Shown here: positions 1-13,583 of the stretch, piece by piece | Layout: each line of letters begins with the position of its first letter | How positions within the stretch are numbered: the stretch's first letter is position 1 | DNA from: Atherix ibis | Taxonomy: Eukaryota; Arthropoda; Insecta; Diptera; Athericidae | Direction: 5' to 3' | DNA: 64,000 nucleotides | Assembly (NCBI GenBank): GCA_958298945.1 | Contig: OY282606.1 | Coordinates: 40,933,920-40,997,919 of the forward strand | Notes under the pieces: model-generated | What the model was told of the DNA's origin: nothing | What the model saw: only the letters and a program-made list of their open reading frames with translations | Database searches by the model: none | Position numbers and translations under genes: made by a program

Positions 1-1430
1 TTCGTTTCAACATAAAGTTTGGGATTTTATGATATATTAAGGGTAAAGTTACTGCATAAATATGGAATATTCATATTTTAGTACAACATTTTCACAATAA
101 TGTACCTTTATTTATTAACACATCAAGCACGCAAAATAAGGCTTTTATATGCCTTTTTCAGAATACCAAATGAATAAATAAATAATATTCTCATTGAATC
201 AAGGTATTTTTAAATGAATTCTTTAAAATTATTCATATTAAATTTAATTGAAATTAATTTAACATGAACTATTTTCTCAGTTGATTTATCTGATAATTTT
301 TAATATAAAATCGATTTTAGTTAGTTTTTATGAAAAATTTTATGCCAGTTTAGTTTCTTACAATTAAGAAAATATTTATTCGATATTGAAAATTTTGTAT
401 AAATAATGACTATAGATAGGAAATGTTCAAATAACTTTTCAACTGATTTATTCGAGTACGCATTGTTTATCACTAATTGAAATCAATCTCATCAACCCCA
501 CGCGAAATCTTTCCATGTCATTAAATACGGATACAGATAAAATGAGTTGTTAATGAAGAAGGGATGATATTTAATAGCTTAGTATATTTCCCTTAATAGA
601 ATTTTAATGTAATTATTTATTAATATTCTCTAAAATTATTCTTAAAATTGTCGAAAAATAAATATAAAAAAAAAATTCTTCAATACCATCCCATATTGAT
701 CGTTCTACTTTAATATAAAAAATTTTAAAAAGATTTTGTCAAAAAAAAATGATAAAAAAGAAAGAAAATATTTAGAAAAAGCTTTCTTTTTAAAAATTTA
801 AGGTCAATTTGAAAAAAAAAAGAATTTCTAAATTTCACATAACGGATTATTTAGAACGTTACTCTTATAGTACTTTATGTTATAGTAAAGTACAAGTAAT
901 CATATTTGATCGAGTCTTATACGAGATATGGCGGAAAAGTATTGAGACTACCATTCTTGAGAGCTATCTAGCAACACCACAGGCCTATTATTTAATCCAT
1001 ATTCTAGACCTTGTCTGGAATTTCGAGTCCCTATAAAGTGTGATAAGTGAAGTTGTGTTTTGGCATGCGTTATGAAAACAACAAAATTGAGAGCAAAAAT
1101 TATGCTAATTATTCTTCGAGTTTCATTTGCAAAAATTTTTAACGAGCTTTTAGGGAACATTCCTTTATAAGAGCATAAGTTTTTCGGTGGCAAAAAGGAA
1201 TTTGGGATAGCCGAGACGTATGGGTAGATGAACTTTAATCAAGGAAGCTTTCAACATTAACCACTTGTGAGGTCAAACCATCGACTAATAAGTTTTGTAC
1301 AAAGAAGTCCTTGGAAAAAAAAGGATTCTTTATGACAGATCGGAAAATGCAGATATTGGGATACTTCGCTATAACAATACTCTCTGTCACATAGTACTTT
1401 CTCACAACGAGTTTTTGTTGGAAAAGGACA
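1..1430. other. AT-rich intergenic sequence
   Basis: No coding or repeat signal that I can support. Short open frames at 809-1036 and 948-1193 have random composition. The segment from about 1200 is somewhat less AT-rich and may extend the mariner remnant. Confidence 0.5.
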
Positions 1431-1439
1431 TTTTTGTGG

Positions 1440-1650
1440 TTGATCCATTCACCAGATCAAAGTCCATATGATTTTTTTTTTGGTCCTCTGATAATGTCGA
1501 AAAACATCTAAAGAAGTGTATCCGAAGATCTTAAGAGAATTCTACTTGAAAAAGGCTAATACTGCTACGAAGAGTAAAAATACAACACCTCCGCTAATGT
1601 TTACCTGCCAGAAAAAACTACTTTGAAGAGGATAACATCATTGTATAAAA
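1440..1650 (+). pseudogene. Probable mariner transposase C-terminal remnant
   Basis: One plus frame reads HSPDQSPYDFFFGPL (mariner SPDLxPxDxxxFGPL motif); further on, KNYFEEDNIIV-stop resembles a mariner C-terminus (YFEGDNIxV). The intervening sequence is degenerate. The remnant runs directly into the long hairpin at 1645. Confidence 0.5.
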
Positions 1651-1789
1651 ACAAAATAAAATTGTTGGAAAAAAAAGTAATTTTCTGTTACACATCTACA
1701 CACACATGAGGAGTACAAAATCCTCATGTGTGTGTAGATTTGTATAAAAAAATTACTTTTTTTCCAACAATTTTATTTTATTTTTATAT
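1645..1789. repeat. Long hairpin, arms about 68 bp, 8-bp loop
   Basis: Left arm 1645-1712 and right arm 1721-1789 are reverse complements with a few mismatches; the loop is gtacaaaa. The core tcctcatgtgtgtgtagat is perfect. It adjoins the mariner C-terminal remnant, so it may be palindromic 3' end sequence of that element. Confidence 0.9.
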
Positions 1790-4700
1790 ATTAATGTTTT
1801 TGGAGTCGTAGAGATAGCAGAGCCTACTGCGACTATAAATGCAGTCATTATGTTACATACTTTGAGGATAGGATCTTTCTCATCGGTACAGTCTAAGACT
1901 GCAGCTTGTTGAATTTAATTTTATCCACAACGGGGCAGTCACGGTAACGCTCCAGGATCTTATCGTTAAATAGGCTTATGTAGGGTTATGCTCATGTAGA
2001 AGCCCAAAAAATCCCCAAAGGATCCTCATCCTTTTTCTACAAAGTCATCATACTCATTAGAATACAGCCGTCATATCTTGTGTCTTCCCTTATTTTATCG
2101 TATTTTTTATCCGTTTCGTCAAGAATGCATATAAGTTTTGGCTGAATCCCCTTTTTGGATGTGTTGTAATATAAAGATTAAAAAATACACCAACATCTGT
2201 TTTTATCGCTTCTAATTTCTTTACAGGAAGCAGTTTATAAAAAAGGTAAATCTTAAGAAAGCGCAAAATAAAGTCTATATTAACTTCAAAAAGACGCTTT
2301 TATTATTACGCTATTACTTTGAATACATAACTTAAGTCTAACAATTTTTTAAACCGTTATTTCCTTACCCACTAAATATTTTGAAACAATGACAATATTA
2401 ATAAAAGGATACTAATTCCATGAATTTACGTGAATAAGTTTTTTCAATAATTCCGAAATTAGTTATAATATTAACTAAAAATCCTAATGTCTTAAAAATT
2501 AATTGAAATGATTTTTTTTGTTTTTGATACTCATTTAATTTAGTAGAAATTAGAGACTGGATCATTGAAGAAACAATAATTTAAAAGGAAAATTAATTAG
2601 TACGATTTTTAATAAATTATTTTATTAGTGATAAAATTGGTTTTTTTTTCTCAAGCAAATAGGAATTGGGGATTTTTTCTACATTTCTTTTCGGGTAGAA
2701 TTCCGTTTATCGCCAAGTTTCTTCATCCAATAATCTCCTTTTCAAGTAATTACATTATTTCCTTAATTAAATCTTCTCAATCATGTATATGCATAGATGT
2801 CAATAATCTCTACATGTATTTGTAAGTCTGATCCCACAGAATCTTCAGTTGAAATCGGGTCGCATATTGATATAGGCCCCCAAGGCTACTGTCTGCGAGA
2901 TCTAACCACAAAAAATCAAGCAAAACGAAATGCGAAATCCCGCTTCCCTCACTTCCCTCACTAAACACATTTGAAATATATTATACCTAACATTTGATTC
3001 ATTAAATAAATTCCTGAAAAATATTAAAAATATACTAAATGATGGCAGTAAATTCTATTGGGAATCATTTCACATACTCGTAATATTTGCAAAAATGAAT
3101 GAATTCGAAAATATTATTGATGATTTCGAATAATGAGTTTTCAATTTAATATTAATCAAGTTAATGGAAATTTCATGTTTATTTATACAATTCCTTATAA
3201 TCGTCGCTGTTATCCTTGAATTTCTAATATTCTCTTTACGGATATTCTTAAACTTCCAGTTTGTCGTTTGTTGTTGTTAAATTGGAATATTTTGCTAAAT
3301 ACAATATTTACAAGGCTCAAAAGTTTAGTCAAACAATTTTAATGTCATTATTATTATTATTTCTTAAAATAATGAAAATTTTCTCTAATTAAAAGTTATT
3401 TATATATATAAAAAAAATTGTTAATATTATAAAATTTTTTATACCTAGAAATTTCTTAAGTAAAAATTTCCATTTTTTTTTATAGATTGCCAAATTAATA
3501 ATGTACAAATTGGAATTGTTTCGTATGTAAAAGTAGTAAGAAATTTTATAAATGATAAATTATGATAACAAAGAAGAAAAAAACAATCTACCAAGACATA
3601 ATTTTCAATAGAATTGCTTCGTGTAATTGAATTCTCTTAATATCCTGACGAGTTATGGGCTATTTTCTTTGCAATGGCCAGCAATTAATTTCTGTATACG
3701 TTGAATTAGGATACGCTTCTTGATTCTTGGTACTACAAAGATTTATGCTATCAAAATAATACGTTTCAGCCTCATTGAATTACATAACCAAAATATAAAG
3801 TCACAGTTATTTTGTCTAAATCATTCCAAATCGTTTTGTTAGGTAACGTCTTGAACGCTGATCAATAATACGTTTCCATGTGACTGTTTTTCGATTAGAC
3901 ATAAATGTGCAGGATATTTTTTCTCCTATCTAAATCCTAGCGGTAATAAATAACTCAACGCTATTTATGAATTAGTAACAAGAGTAAAAAGAGTAAATCC
4001 TTATACAATATAAGAATTTTGCTCATTATTTTTTTCTCTACCATTTGAAATGGACAAAATTGTAACAATTTCGTTTAACTTTCCGCATAAAATAAGAAAC
4101 ATTTTATTGATTACCAACAAATCCAGCTTATATACAATATTTTCCAGCCACCCTTTCTAAATCCTTGTCAGTAGCAAATTTGTGACAGAACATTTCAAAT
4201 TATTGTAATAAGCGTCATATTTTTGTTTGTGTATGAACATTTTAAGCATCTGCACCTGTGTTCATAGCATTATTTAATGGTTTCCGATTAGACCAAAGAC
4301 TGTAGACTTAGTTTTAGAATTTCAACAATTTTAGGTTATGTTCAGAAAATTCATTTTGGTATTATTTTCCATATACACGTAGTCAGAAAATGATTATGTG
4401 ATATATATTTTTTTTTTCAGTGAAAAAATTGTATATAACATTTAGATTTAAGAGGATTGCCTTTTCAACAGCGTAATCCATCTATATTAGAAATAATTCA
4501 TTTCTCTAGTGCGTAGAATATGTTCTTTAATTTCTCAATGTTAAAAAAAAGCATTTTTTTTAGGAATCGAAATTTTCTTCTTTCTTTAATTATTTTTTAT
4601 TCCAAAATACAGTAAATATAAGAAAATATTTGAAAATATTAACAATAAAGTTTGTATGAAATGTTACTAAAAAAAACGGTGGAAGTCTTAAGGGCAGAAA

Positions 4701-5460
4701 GTTATTTTGGAAAGTTAAGTGATGGCTTTTGTGAGGTTATACTGTCGATCAACATTGAAGGTGATATGTTTCTTATAAAAAGAAGTCCTTGAACGGCTCA
4801 TGAAAAGGGTTCTTTGCGTTAGATTGAATATTGGAGACATATCCATAAACGAGTACTTGTCAGAAAAAGCGATTCATGTAGCTCCCCAGTACTCCGTCGA
4901 AATTAAAAAACTCTGTATATGACATCATCTAATTACAAACACTTCTGTCTGTAGACTCAGCTATCGATGACCATATAACAGACTTTGTAATTATACAACT
5001 TTTTGGTGACAAATATTACAAACTAAAGTATGGAATCTTACCAAACAAAAGTTCTTATTTCCTCAACAAAAGTTGAGACTGCAGTCAATAACGCCAAAAC
5101 TCGCAATAAATCAATTTTTAGGCAGAAAACTTCTCAGAATTTCAGATTGAACAGACCTACACATATGCTTTCCTCTTCAGAACCTAATCTAGTCCTGTAT
5201 GTTATTCTTATGGTATTGCAATAACCATCTAAATGAATACCACGTAATCTAGATTTTCTTTTCGAATAGGACTTCTTCCATTGCGGAGCTCTTAGATAAC
5301 ATACAACAACTTATTTGCCTAGTTAAATTTTCTTAAATAATTTAATTTGTTTCCATAAATTCAAAAAAATCAAATTTTTTCATCCAAATCACTTAATTTT
5401 TGAAGCCGGAAATGCCAACCTACATCCAACATAATGTCACCACATGGCCTTATGGTCAAA
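1790..5460. other. Intergenic, mostly unassigned
   Basis: The 1800-2160 part is less AT-rich and shares the 15-mer gtaacgctccaggat with the LINE remnant at about 16975, so it may be old LINE sequence. The 4680-4990 part loosely resembles 1230-1420. Otherwise no genes were seen. Confidence 0.45.
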
Positions 5461-5463
5461 ATA

Positions 5464-6287
5464 TTGGGTTAAGTGCGGAAAGTAATTTCGTTACAAAAAT
5501 GACAGACGATTTTTTTATAGTGAATTAATATTTTATTCTGGCCTTTTTTTCTTTAAATAAATCATTTAATTTGTCCAACTGATGATAACACACTTCAGAA
5601 TTGATCGTTGTGTTGCTCGGTAGAAGCTCAAAATGAACGATTCCTTTGAAATCCCACCAAACAGATAGCATAGCCCTTAACATTATTGTAGACAACCCAT
5701 TTCTCATCCCCAATGATAATACGCTTCAAAAATGGATCATTTTCTTGGCGTTTGAGAAGCAAATCACAAACGTCAATGCGACAGCACAAATTTTTTTCCG
5801 TAAGAAGATGAGGAACCCATATGTGGAGCTTTGAGATTAAACCTAGCCGTTTAAATGATCATGAACGGTCGAATTCGAAAAATTTAACCTCTCAGCGATC
5901 TCACGGGTTGTTATTCACCAGTTTGCATCAATTAATACCTTTATTGTGTTTTCATCAGCTTCAACTGGCTTTCCAGAACGTGGTGCATTTTCGTCCTCAA
6001 AATTGCCGGATCGAAATTTTGCAAACCAGTTTTGGCACTGGCGTTCACTTAACCATACACATCGGATAATTTTTTTCTTGCTTGAACAGAATTTTTATCT
6101 CTTCTATAGTAAAAGAGTAAGATATGCCGAAAATGCTGTTTTGCACTTTCCATATTTAAAAGGGTATCAACCAAAAACTACTGTGCAGAATCAAAGCAAG
6201 CAAACCAACTAAGTGTAAAGTTGGTTGTGAAAAAATACAATTAGGTCTGTTGGGAAAAAAAACGAAATTACTTTCCGAACAGCCCAA
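5464..6287 (-). mobile_element. Cecropia-like mariner, internally deleted
   Basis: An 824-bp element flanked by TA (5462-5463, 6288-6289). Termini ttgggttaagtgcggaaagt.. and ..actttccgaacagcccaa share the aaagtaatttcg core of cecropia-type mariners. The minus strand encodes an N-terminal HTH region (about 6150-5880; MESAKQHFRHILLFYYRR..FRSGNFEDENAPRSGKPVE) and, after stops, MLRAMLSVWWDFKGIVHFELLPSNTTINS (5525-5713). The C-terminal catalytic part is missing. Confidence 0.85.
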
Positions 6288-6289
6288 TA

Positions 6290-7975
6290 GTTTTAGGCTC
6301 TTGGCTTGGAGACTTTGCATACAAACAAACAATAAAATCAAATATTATTTCAAAAACTATAATAAATAGATCTTATTACTTTATTGCCAAACCTCGTATT
6401 AAAAAAAAAGTAACAATAATTTGTGATAATAGCTTAAAGCATATACAAAAATTCTGATACACATTTCCCTAGAATTTTGCAATTATCAATACAATATTAA
6501 TTTATAAAAACAAATCTCAAATTCAAAACAAAATTAAGAATATAAGTCTTAATATTTAAATTCTGAGATTTTCTTACAATATATTTTTAACAATCTTATT
6601 TATATTGAAACATTCAATTTTAACCTCATACTTTTAATAAAAATTTTGTGACGTTTCTTCTTTAAAATAATTTTCATAAAATCGAATAATTTTTCATTTG
6701 CTACCTTAAATAATCACAACCATTACTAATTTTCGAAGTTGAATAAAATCCAATTTGAAAAATCTACAAAAATTTACATAATCAGGCAAATAAAAAAGTG
6801 ATTGATGGCTTGGAAATTTCTGACTAAATTTTGAATAAATTGAAACGTTCCACCAAATTCGATATGCATGACAGGAAATTTTATATTTTCAGTAATTGTA
6901 AGTTGCTATAAAATTTTACAGTAATTTTTTTTTTTTAACATTGTTTACAATATAAAAAGTTTATAGCAATAAATGTAAATGGAAGAAAAATGATATATAA
7001 ATAAATAATAGTATAAAAACCAATGCTATTTATCATATTAAATACAGAAAATTATTACAGATTCTCTGATTTATTTATACAATCGAACTGATTAAATTAA
7101 ATATTTGTTAGTTATTTTACAATAAGTTATGTAAAATATTTTTTAAAAGAGTATTTTCATATTAAATTGTTGATAATATAAAATTTAATACATTTTTAAT
7201 TGATACAAAATAACATGATAAAAAATTGACAATATTAATAACTATCAAAAGTTCAGTGAATCTCGCTTATTGATTCATTTAAAGTTCAGTGGCCGTTTAG
7301 GTTTTATGCAACAGGAATATAATAGCCTCAATAAACACCTAATAATACTACATATTGAATATATTTGCATTCTAAATTAATATGTCAATGGAATTATTGT
7401 ATCCTGATTAGTAACATCTGTAACCGACATTCTGGTATCCATAAATTTGCACAATATTAAATCAACGATTAGGCAAAATATTCTCTCAGCATTTACAAAT
7501 ATTAGAAAAAATCATATTTTCAAATAAAAAATTTTTATTTAATAAGCATTATCAAAAGAAAATCGTTCTGTTTATTTTTTTTATTTTTATTTCAATGTTT
7601 TGCAAAGTTTTCAAATTATCGCTAAAAAATATCCTTGCAAGTTGATTATTTATTTTTTTTTTTATTAGAGTATTCTGATCCTATCAACACCGGTGTCCTT
7701 AATATTGAAACATATATCCACGAAACATTTACCCTTACCAAGCATACAAATCTTTCAACTCCTTAGAGGCCTAGTTCAAAAGGTGCAGAGTAAGGGTGAA
7801 TGGGCAAAATGTAACTTTTACAATTTTCTGAGGACTGGCTTCTAACATAATCCTAACTGCTATTTAAAATGTTTCACTAAGAAAGAGTGTGACACACTGT
7901 AAATCTTGAACCCTTATTTGAAAATAAACAGAAGTTAACTCAACGGACGTTGCAAACAACTACTAAAAGTTCTTG
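6290..7975. other. AT-rich intergenic sequence without recognised features
   Basis: Homopolymer-rich, no open frames of coding character. A slightly GC-richer patch at 7680-7830 is unassigned. Confidence 0.5.
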
Positions 7976-7977
7976 TA

Positions 7978-9249
7978 CGTGGGTCGTTCAATAAGTCCTT
8001 AGAAAAAGATGGAAAAAACTGTTTTTTTAAAAAAATCTCCTTTTAGCTCTATACACTTTTCCAACCGTTTTTCCAAAATTTTTATCCCCTTTAAAAAATA
8101 GGATTTCGGAAGTTCTGCAAAATACTCATCCGTTTGAGCAATGACGTCCTCGTTGGAAGTGAACCGTCGTCCGCCAAGCCATTTCTTCAGATTGGGGAAA
8201 AGAAAATAGTCACTCGAGGCCAAATCTGGTGAATAAGCGGGATGCTGCAAGAATTCCATTCTCAATTCCACAATTTTGGCCATGGAAACAGTGCAGATGT
8301 GCACACGCGCATTGTCCTGATGCAAGAGGATTTTTTTCTTCTTCAGATAGGGGCGTTTCTCTTTGATTTTCTCGCTCAACCATTGCAATGACGACGCGTA
8401 ATACGCTCCTGTTATTGTTTTTCCTTTTTCCAAGTAGTCGATAAAAATGATGGCCTGCGAATCCCAAAAGACCGTGGCCATCACCGTGCCAGCCGATGGC
8501 ACAGTGTTTGCCTTCTTCGGAGCCCGTTCACCCTTGAAAATCCACTGTGATGACTGTCTCTTCGTTTGTGGAGTGTAGTAGTATATCCAGGTTTCGTCCA
8601 CAGTGATATATCGACGAAGGAATTCGGCAGGATTGCGATGAAAGAGTGCCAACATAGCCTCAGAGTCCACTACACGATTGCGCTTATTCTCCTCTGAGAG
8701 CAAACGCGGCACCCATCTTGCCGAAATTTTTTTCACAGACAATTTTTCATGCAAAATTGAAGCGACTGTACACGTACCTTGTGATATGCCCGTGGCCTCA
8801 ACTAATTCGCCGATCGTTCAAAATCAGATCGTGGATTTTGTCGATGATTTCAGGAGTAGACACCTCAACTGGGCGTCCTGAACGATATTCATCTTTTGTG
8901 GATGAACGGCCACGTTTAAATTCATTCACCCAATTGTAAACCGTCGCAAACACAGGTGCAGATGTGCCATGAACTACATCCAACTCGGCTTTGATTTCTT
9001 TCGGGCTTAAGCCTTTCAAATGGAGATGTTTGATGACAGCCCTAAACTAGCTTTTTTCCATTGTTATGCACAAATAAATGTCGTTAACTTTAATAGACGA
9101 TAGAAATTGACCTACGCTATGGATCGAGCTGAAATTTTGACAGATTTCCTGTCGATAATGCTACTTACAAAAAAAACTTTGACAGCTGAAATGCCGAAAC
9201 TACGAGCGCAATTTCTCAGATTTGCTAAGGACTTATTGAACGACCCTCG
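7978..9249 (-). mobile_element. Mariner element, near full-length, frameshifted
   Basis: A 1272-bp element bounded by TA dinucleotides (7976-7977 and 9250-9251), with 25-bp terminal inverted repeats (cgtgggtcgttcaataag.. / ..cttattgaacgaccctcg) that differ at one position. It encodes a DD34D mariner transposase on the minus strand. The same termini and protein type occur at 32831. Confidence 0.93.
7999..9055 (-). pseudogene. Mariner transposase, broken N-terminal part
   Basis: The catalytic portion (7999-8754, 251 residues) is open and keeps the DDD triad: TVDETW, LLHQDNA and SPDLASSDYFLFPNLKK. The DNA-binding half is in another frame (8798-9019, MKGLSPKEIKAELD.. to ..GRPVEVSTPEIIDKIHDLI), so at least one frameshift lies between 8754 and 8800. 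The C-terminus is slightly extended with Phe-rich sequence running into the terminal repeat. Catalytic residues are intact, so the inactivation is mainly by frameshift. Confidence 0.9.
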
Positions 9250-9299
9250 TAAAATAATTTATATATTTGCATATAAAGTTAATAAGACAGATACCATGG

Positions 9300-9560
9300 A
9301 CAACTTTCTAGCGCCACGACAATGAGGCCATTTAGCGACTTTATAGTATGTATGGGGTGACATTGCTAGCTTTCCAAGTGTAATTAGGAGGGAGTTATTA
9401 GAAGTCGTTATATTTTATGGAGTATGTTAGATTAGTTTTGAAAATTAAAGATAGCACTTGGGGAAGGAGTTTTTGGGTCTAGGAGCTCTAGAGTAAAAGA
9501 AGTAATATTCAAAATGAAATTCGTTATTAAGTGGCATTTGTTTACGAACTGAGAGGATAC
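9300..9560 (-). repeat. Fragment related to the 41460 LINE remnant
   Basis: Segments such as tagcgccac..gaggccat, gggtctaggagctcta and taagtggcattt are shared in the same order with 41480-41650. No readable protein is visible. It lies directly beside the right end of the mariner at 7978-9249. Confidence 0.55.
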
Positions 9561-9913
9561 AATTGAATATTTTAGTTGTTCAGCAACCAATATCGAATGC
9601 TGCTGAGGTCCGGGTCAACTGAAGAGCCACGAATAAATTTTCAGGATTGCGAGACTGTCGCTAAAAGTTATAACATTGCGATTGGTTACATTTTCAACTA
9701 CCATCCAAACTGTCCTCACTTCGTCAAAGAAAGGAAATCTATTTTCTTATGAGATCAAGACAAACTGACAATAAACAGTAAATTATTACTGTAAATTGCG
9801 CTACTGAAACTTATATGGACATACAGCCTCGAATTTTGGGTTTCGACTAAGCATTAGAATTCCCATAGAATCGAAACCTTACAGTTTTGAAACCATCACA
9901 AATACACAATTTA

Positions 9914-11220
9914 CCAGGTATATATGCTTAAATCTGCTGTTTGGTCATAGATGGCGTGAGTGAGCCTATTAGCTACCATCAGCACGCCATACTTTTTTTT
10001 ATGAGTTTGACATTTGTTAACATCAATCAGTACACATTGTCAGTTATTTCGTACAACAACATACATTTTTCCTTTGGTAATCATGTATAGTTTTGTGCCA
10101 GAAAAAGAGCATATGCGGGAAACTCTGCTTTTCTGCTTTAATTTAAAGAAATCGGTTGCCGAATCGCATCGAATACTTATGGAGGTCTATGGTGACAAAG
10201 CTTTATCGGAATCAACATGCCGAGATTGATTTCGTCGGTTCAAAGACGGCAATTTTCACTTGTGGAACAATAAGCGTGAAAATCGGTCTAGGAAGATTGA
10301 GGACCATCAATTGCAGGCTCTTTTGGACGAAGAGCCAAAAGAGCAAAGCAATTGAGTGTTATTTTTGCAAAAAATGCTCGCAAAGCAATTGAGTGTTATT
10401 CAGCCAGCCATTTCCATGCGTCTGCGTGCCATGGGGAAGATTGAAAAGATCTGAAAATGGGTGGCGCATGAATTGAAAGATAGGCAGATGAAGCGACGCC
10501 AAAACACATGCGAAATCTTGATCACCAGACAAAAAAGAAAGTCGTTCCTGCATCGGATTGTGACAGGCGGTGAACAGTGGATATATTTCGAGGATCCTAA
10601 ACGCTAGAAATCGTGGGTTGATCCCGGCCAACCATCAACATCTTCGCCAAGACCAAATCTCTTCGAACGGAAGACGATGCGTTTGGTGTGCGTTTGGTGG
10701 GGTCAGTAGGGTATCGTCTACTTTGAGATGTTGAAACCTGGTGAAACTGTCAATGCCCACCCTTACCACTAACAATTGATCAAATTGCATCGTGCTCTGC
10801 GTGAAAAAAGGACGGATTATCAACAAAGACATGACAAGCTGATTTTCCCCCACCAAAACGCACAATCGCACACGTCAAAAATGGTCCGACACTACTTGGA
10901 GACACTAAACTGGGAGGTTCTACCTCACCCCGCTTATTCACCAGACCTTGCCTCTTCCGACTACCATCTCTTTTCTACGATGGGCCACGCGCTCGCTGAG
11001 CAGCACTTCGATTCTTACGAAGACGTCCGAAAATGGCTTGATGAGGGGTTTGCCTCGAAAGAGAAGGAATTTTTTTGGCTTGGTATCCACAAATTGCCCG
11101 AGTGATGGAAAAATGTGTAGCTAGTAAGGGCAAGTACTTTGAATAAATTTTTTTTTGCTTTCTATAAAAAAAAAAGGTTTTTCAAACTAAAAAACAGCGG
11201 ATTTAAGCTTATACACCTGG
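9914..11220 (+). mobile_element. Mauritiana-type mariner element, degenerate but full-length
   Basis: A 1307-bp element flanked by TA (9912-9913, 11221-11222). Inverted termini ccaggtatatatgctta.. and ..ttaagcttatacacctgg resemble the Mos1 ccaggtgtac type. The same termini flank the copies at 40192 and 44265. Confidence 0.93.
10083..11149 (+). pseudogene. Mauritiana-type mariner transposase, multiply frameshifted
   Basis: Starts MYSFVPEKEHMRETLLFCFNL (Mos1-like start) and breaks in the linker; frames then switch several times. The C-terminal third is open at 10776-11105 (LETLNWEVLPHPAYSPDLAS..DYHLFSTMGHALAEQ). The second catalytic motif reads PHQNAQSHTS where the family has LHDNAPSHT, so the Asp is lost. 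A TGA follows IHKLPE. Clearly inactive. Confidence 0.9.
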
Positions 11221-11222
11221 TA

Positions 11223-12030
11223 ATGTCCAAAACAGCATTATCCAATGCTGCTTAAATGTCCTTTTTATTCGTGATTTATGCGTTGCTCGTTATAAACGTT
11301 CCAATCATATCCTACTCTTCGAGCAAGAAAAGTGTTTACTCCCATTCTTTCCATTATACACTCATCGACGTTTAAAATGGTGATTGCTATGCGATTTTGG
11401 AATGTTAAAATAAATCATCCCCTTCTTGAGGAAACATCGATGGGTGTTTTTCTTAACATGTGGTTTAAAAAAAATTCTTACATTTGAAAAATTCTATGTA
11501 GTTGCATTATAAATGAAAAAAAATTCATTGATATGATAAAAAATATTTAAAAAAATCTTAACAAATTAAAAACTTATTTATTTTTGTAAATTGGCAAAAA
11601 AGATCCATTTTTTTTGGATAGAATTAAATGAAATTTTGGAGAGGAATATTTTGAAATATTTTCTTAGCTCCTATTTGATATCTTTAACTATTGTACATAA
11701 ACCTTTTAACAAGTAGTTTTTATGGCAAAGACATCACAATGACAGGAGAGGAACATGCGAGAGTAAACACCCATCGGTGTTTCTCTATTTAACAAGTCAT
11801 ATTATATTAACACCGTAAGAGATCTCTTAGCAAATTTCTCTTTAAACGCCAGTGAGTGTTTATGGGAAAAATAACGGAGGAGAGTTTTCTAACAAGAGAA
11901 TTATAGTGACAGGATGATAGGGAATGAAACTTTTTATAACGAGAAACACATAAGTTATGAACAAAGGGAACATTTAGGTCACGAAAGATTACTTTGTTAC
12001 GAACATAGAATAGAACATCAACGATTTTTC
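11223..12030. other. Unassigned intergenic sequence
   Basis: Contains a few imperfect direct similarities (for example cgatgggtgttt and catcggtgtttc near 11447 and 11770) but no readable protein. Confidence 0.4.
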
Positions 12031-12400
12031 GGAGGATTTTGGATTGAAGAAACCCTAGAGTTCTGTTCCGAATATACAGATCGGTTTTGAAATTGTGTTG
12101 TAAATTAAAAGTTTATCTTTTAATGTCAATTTTGATTTATTATCCAGTAGTATATATAAGTAGTATTCGATAACGTTTGTTCAAGTCTTTTTAATTTCAT
12201 GTGAGGATTCCAAGTAAGTCATTTGTCTAGGTTTAGACTCAGGTAAAAAGAAGCGTACTTTGTCTTTTGGTGGAATGGTGTTGCCATTGTAAAGGTAACG
12301 TTTATTGTACTCTCGACCTCTTAAACTAGTTTTGTACAGGGTTGCAGATATTTTGAGCCTGTTTGGATGTTGGACTGGATCAAGGATACTTACAAACATT
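12030..12400 (-). pseudogene. LINE remnant (post-RT region)
   Basis: The minus frame 12181-12399 reads SILDPVQHPNRLKISATLYKTS, matching the xLDPVQxxALRLxxGAFRTSP region between the RT and RNase H of I/Jockey-type LINEs, followed by degenerate sequence. Shares sequence with 36475-36760. Confidence 0.6.
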
Positions 12401-13583
12401 TAAGTAAAATTATCGATTCAGCTAAGAGTAATACTTTAATTTGTAATAATTTAAAGATCAAATTAAATTATCTTCTGAAAGAAAAAAATTTCATTTTAAA
12501 GTATTTCAGCAAATAATTTTCAAATCTTTTATATATTGTAGAAGCAAATAATTTTTTTTTAATAATACATATCATGTCAATATTTCAGCCAATTATAAAA
12601 ATCATACAAAGTGTATATTGATGAGAGTATTCGTCCGGAAATTTAAGTAAAAATCGGAAATTGGATTTTGGCAAGTTCATTCGAAATCTTACAAGTACTT
12701 TTATCTTAAAAAAGATATTTTAAGAAGTTGAAGAAGAAAAAAAATTCCAAATGTATATTGATAAGTACACGTATAACGATGAAGAATGGGAAACTAGAAG
12801 AACATTGGCATCGTTATAATTCTCATATTAATAGTACAACTATCAATCCATCCCCAATGGACGCCACTTAGTTGAAGATACCATATATAGGAATTTTTTT
12901 TATTGGCATTGAGCTCAACTTTTATATAAATCTTATCAGAATTACTTCCAATATATATATTCGAAGATAAACTCAATACACTCGGGCAAAGTTTGGAAAA
13001 AATTGCAAAATTTCCAATTTAATAAATTTGACAATGTTTGAAAAAATGTTCTATTTTAGTTATTACCTTCTCCGTCAAGGACCTTCAGGGGATTCCGTAC
13101 TATTGTTGATATTTTATATGGTTTCGTTATGAATATAAAATGAATTCTTAGTTTTTTGATTTTAGATTATTATTCTTCTCTTTGACTGTGGGAATTTAAA
13201 TTTTCATAAGATTCACGTAGTATGTTAGCTGGTAAAAATACCCTATCATCTCACCTGTGATATTTTATTCTCTTTAATATAGAAATAATCAATTTGCGAA
13301 TAATTATAATTTCATGTTGAATTTTCTATTAAGTTTAAATATTTGTTATGCAACAAAAATGCTAGGTTATATGGATTAGTAAAGTCCTTTATATACTTGG
13401 TTTGAATTAGTATTTACAAATATATATACATAGATACTAAAAAGTCTATATTCAGATAAGCTATTGTAGTAGGGATTATTTGGAGATTATAATTCAGTAG
13501 ATTTTATTGGCATAGTTTATTTAATAGTATTGATATGCATAAATTTTGGCAAATGCCATTCAAATTTAATTTCGGATACATAC
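12401..13583. other. Putative intron of the KIND-protein gene
   Basis: Lies downstream (minus strand) of the GTATGT donor at 13583. No further exon could be recognised; short frames look random. Confidence 0.45.

Noticed and set aside
4680..4990. Possible second copy of the sequence at 1230-1420
   Set aside because: Only scattered short matches; no readable protein or ends.
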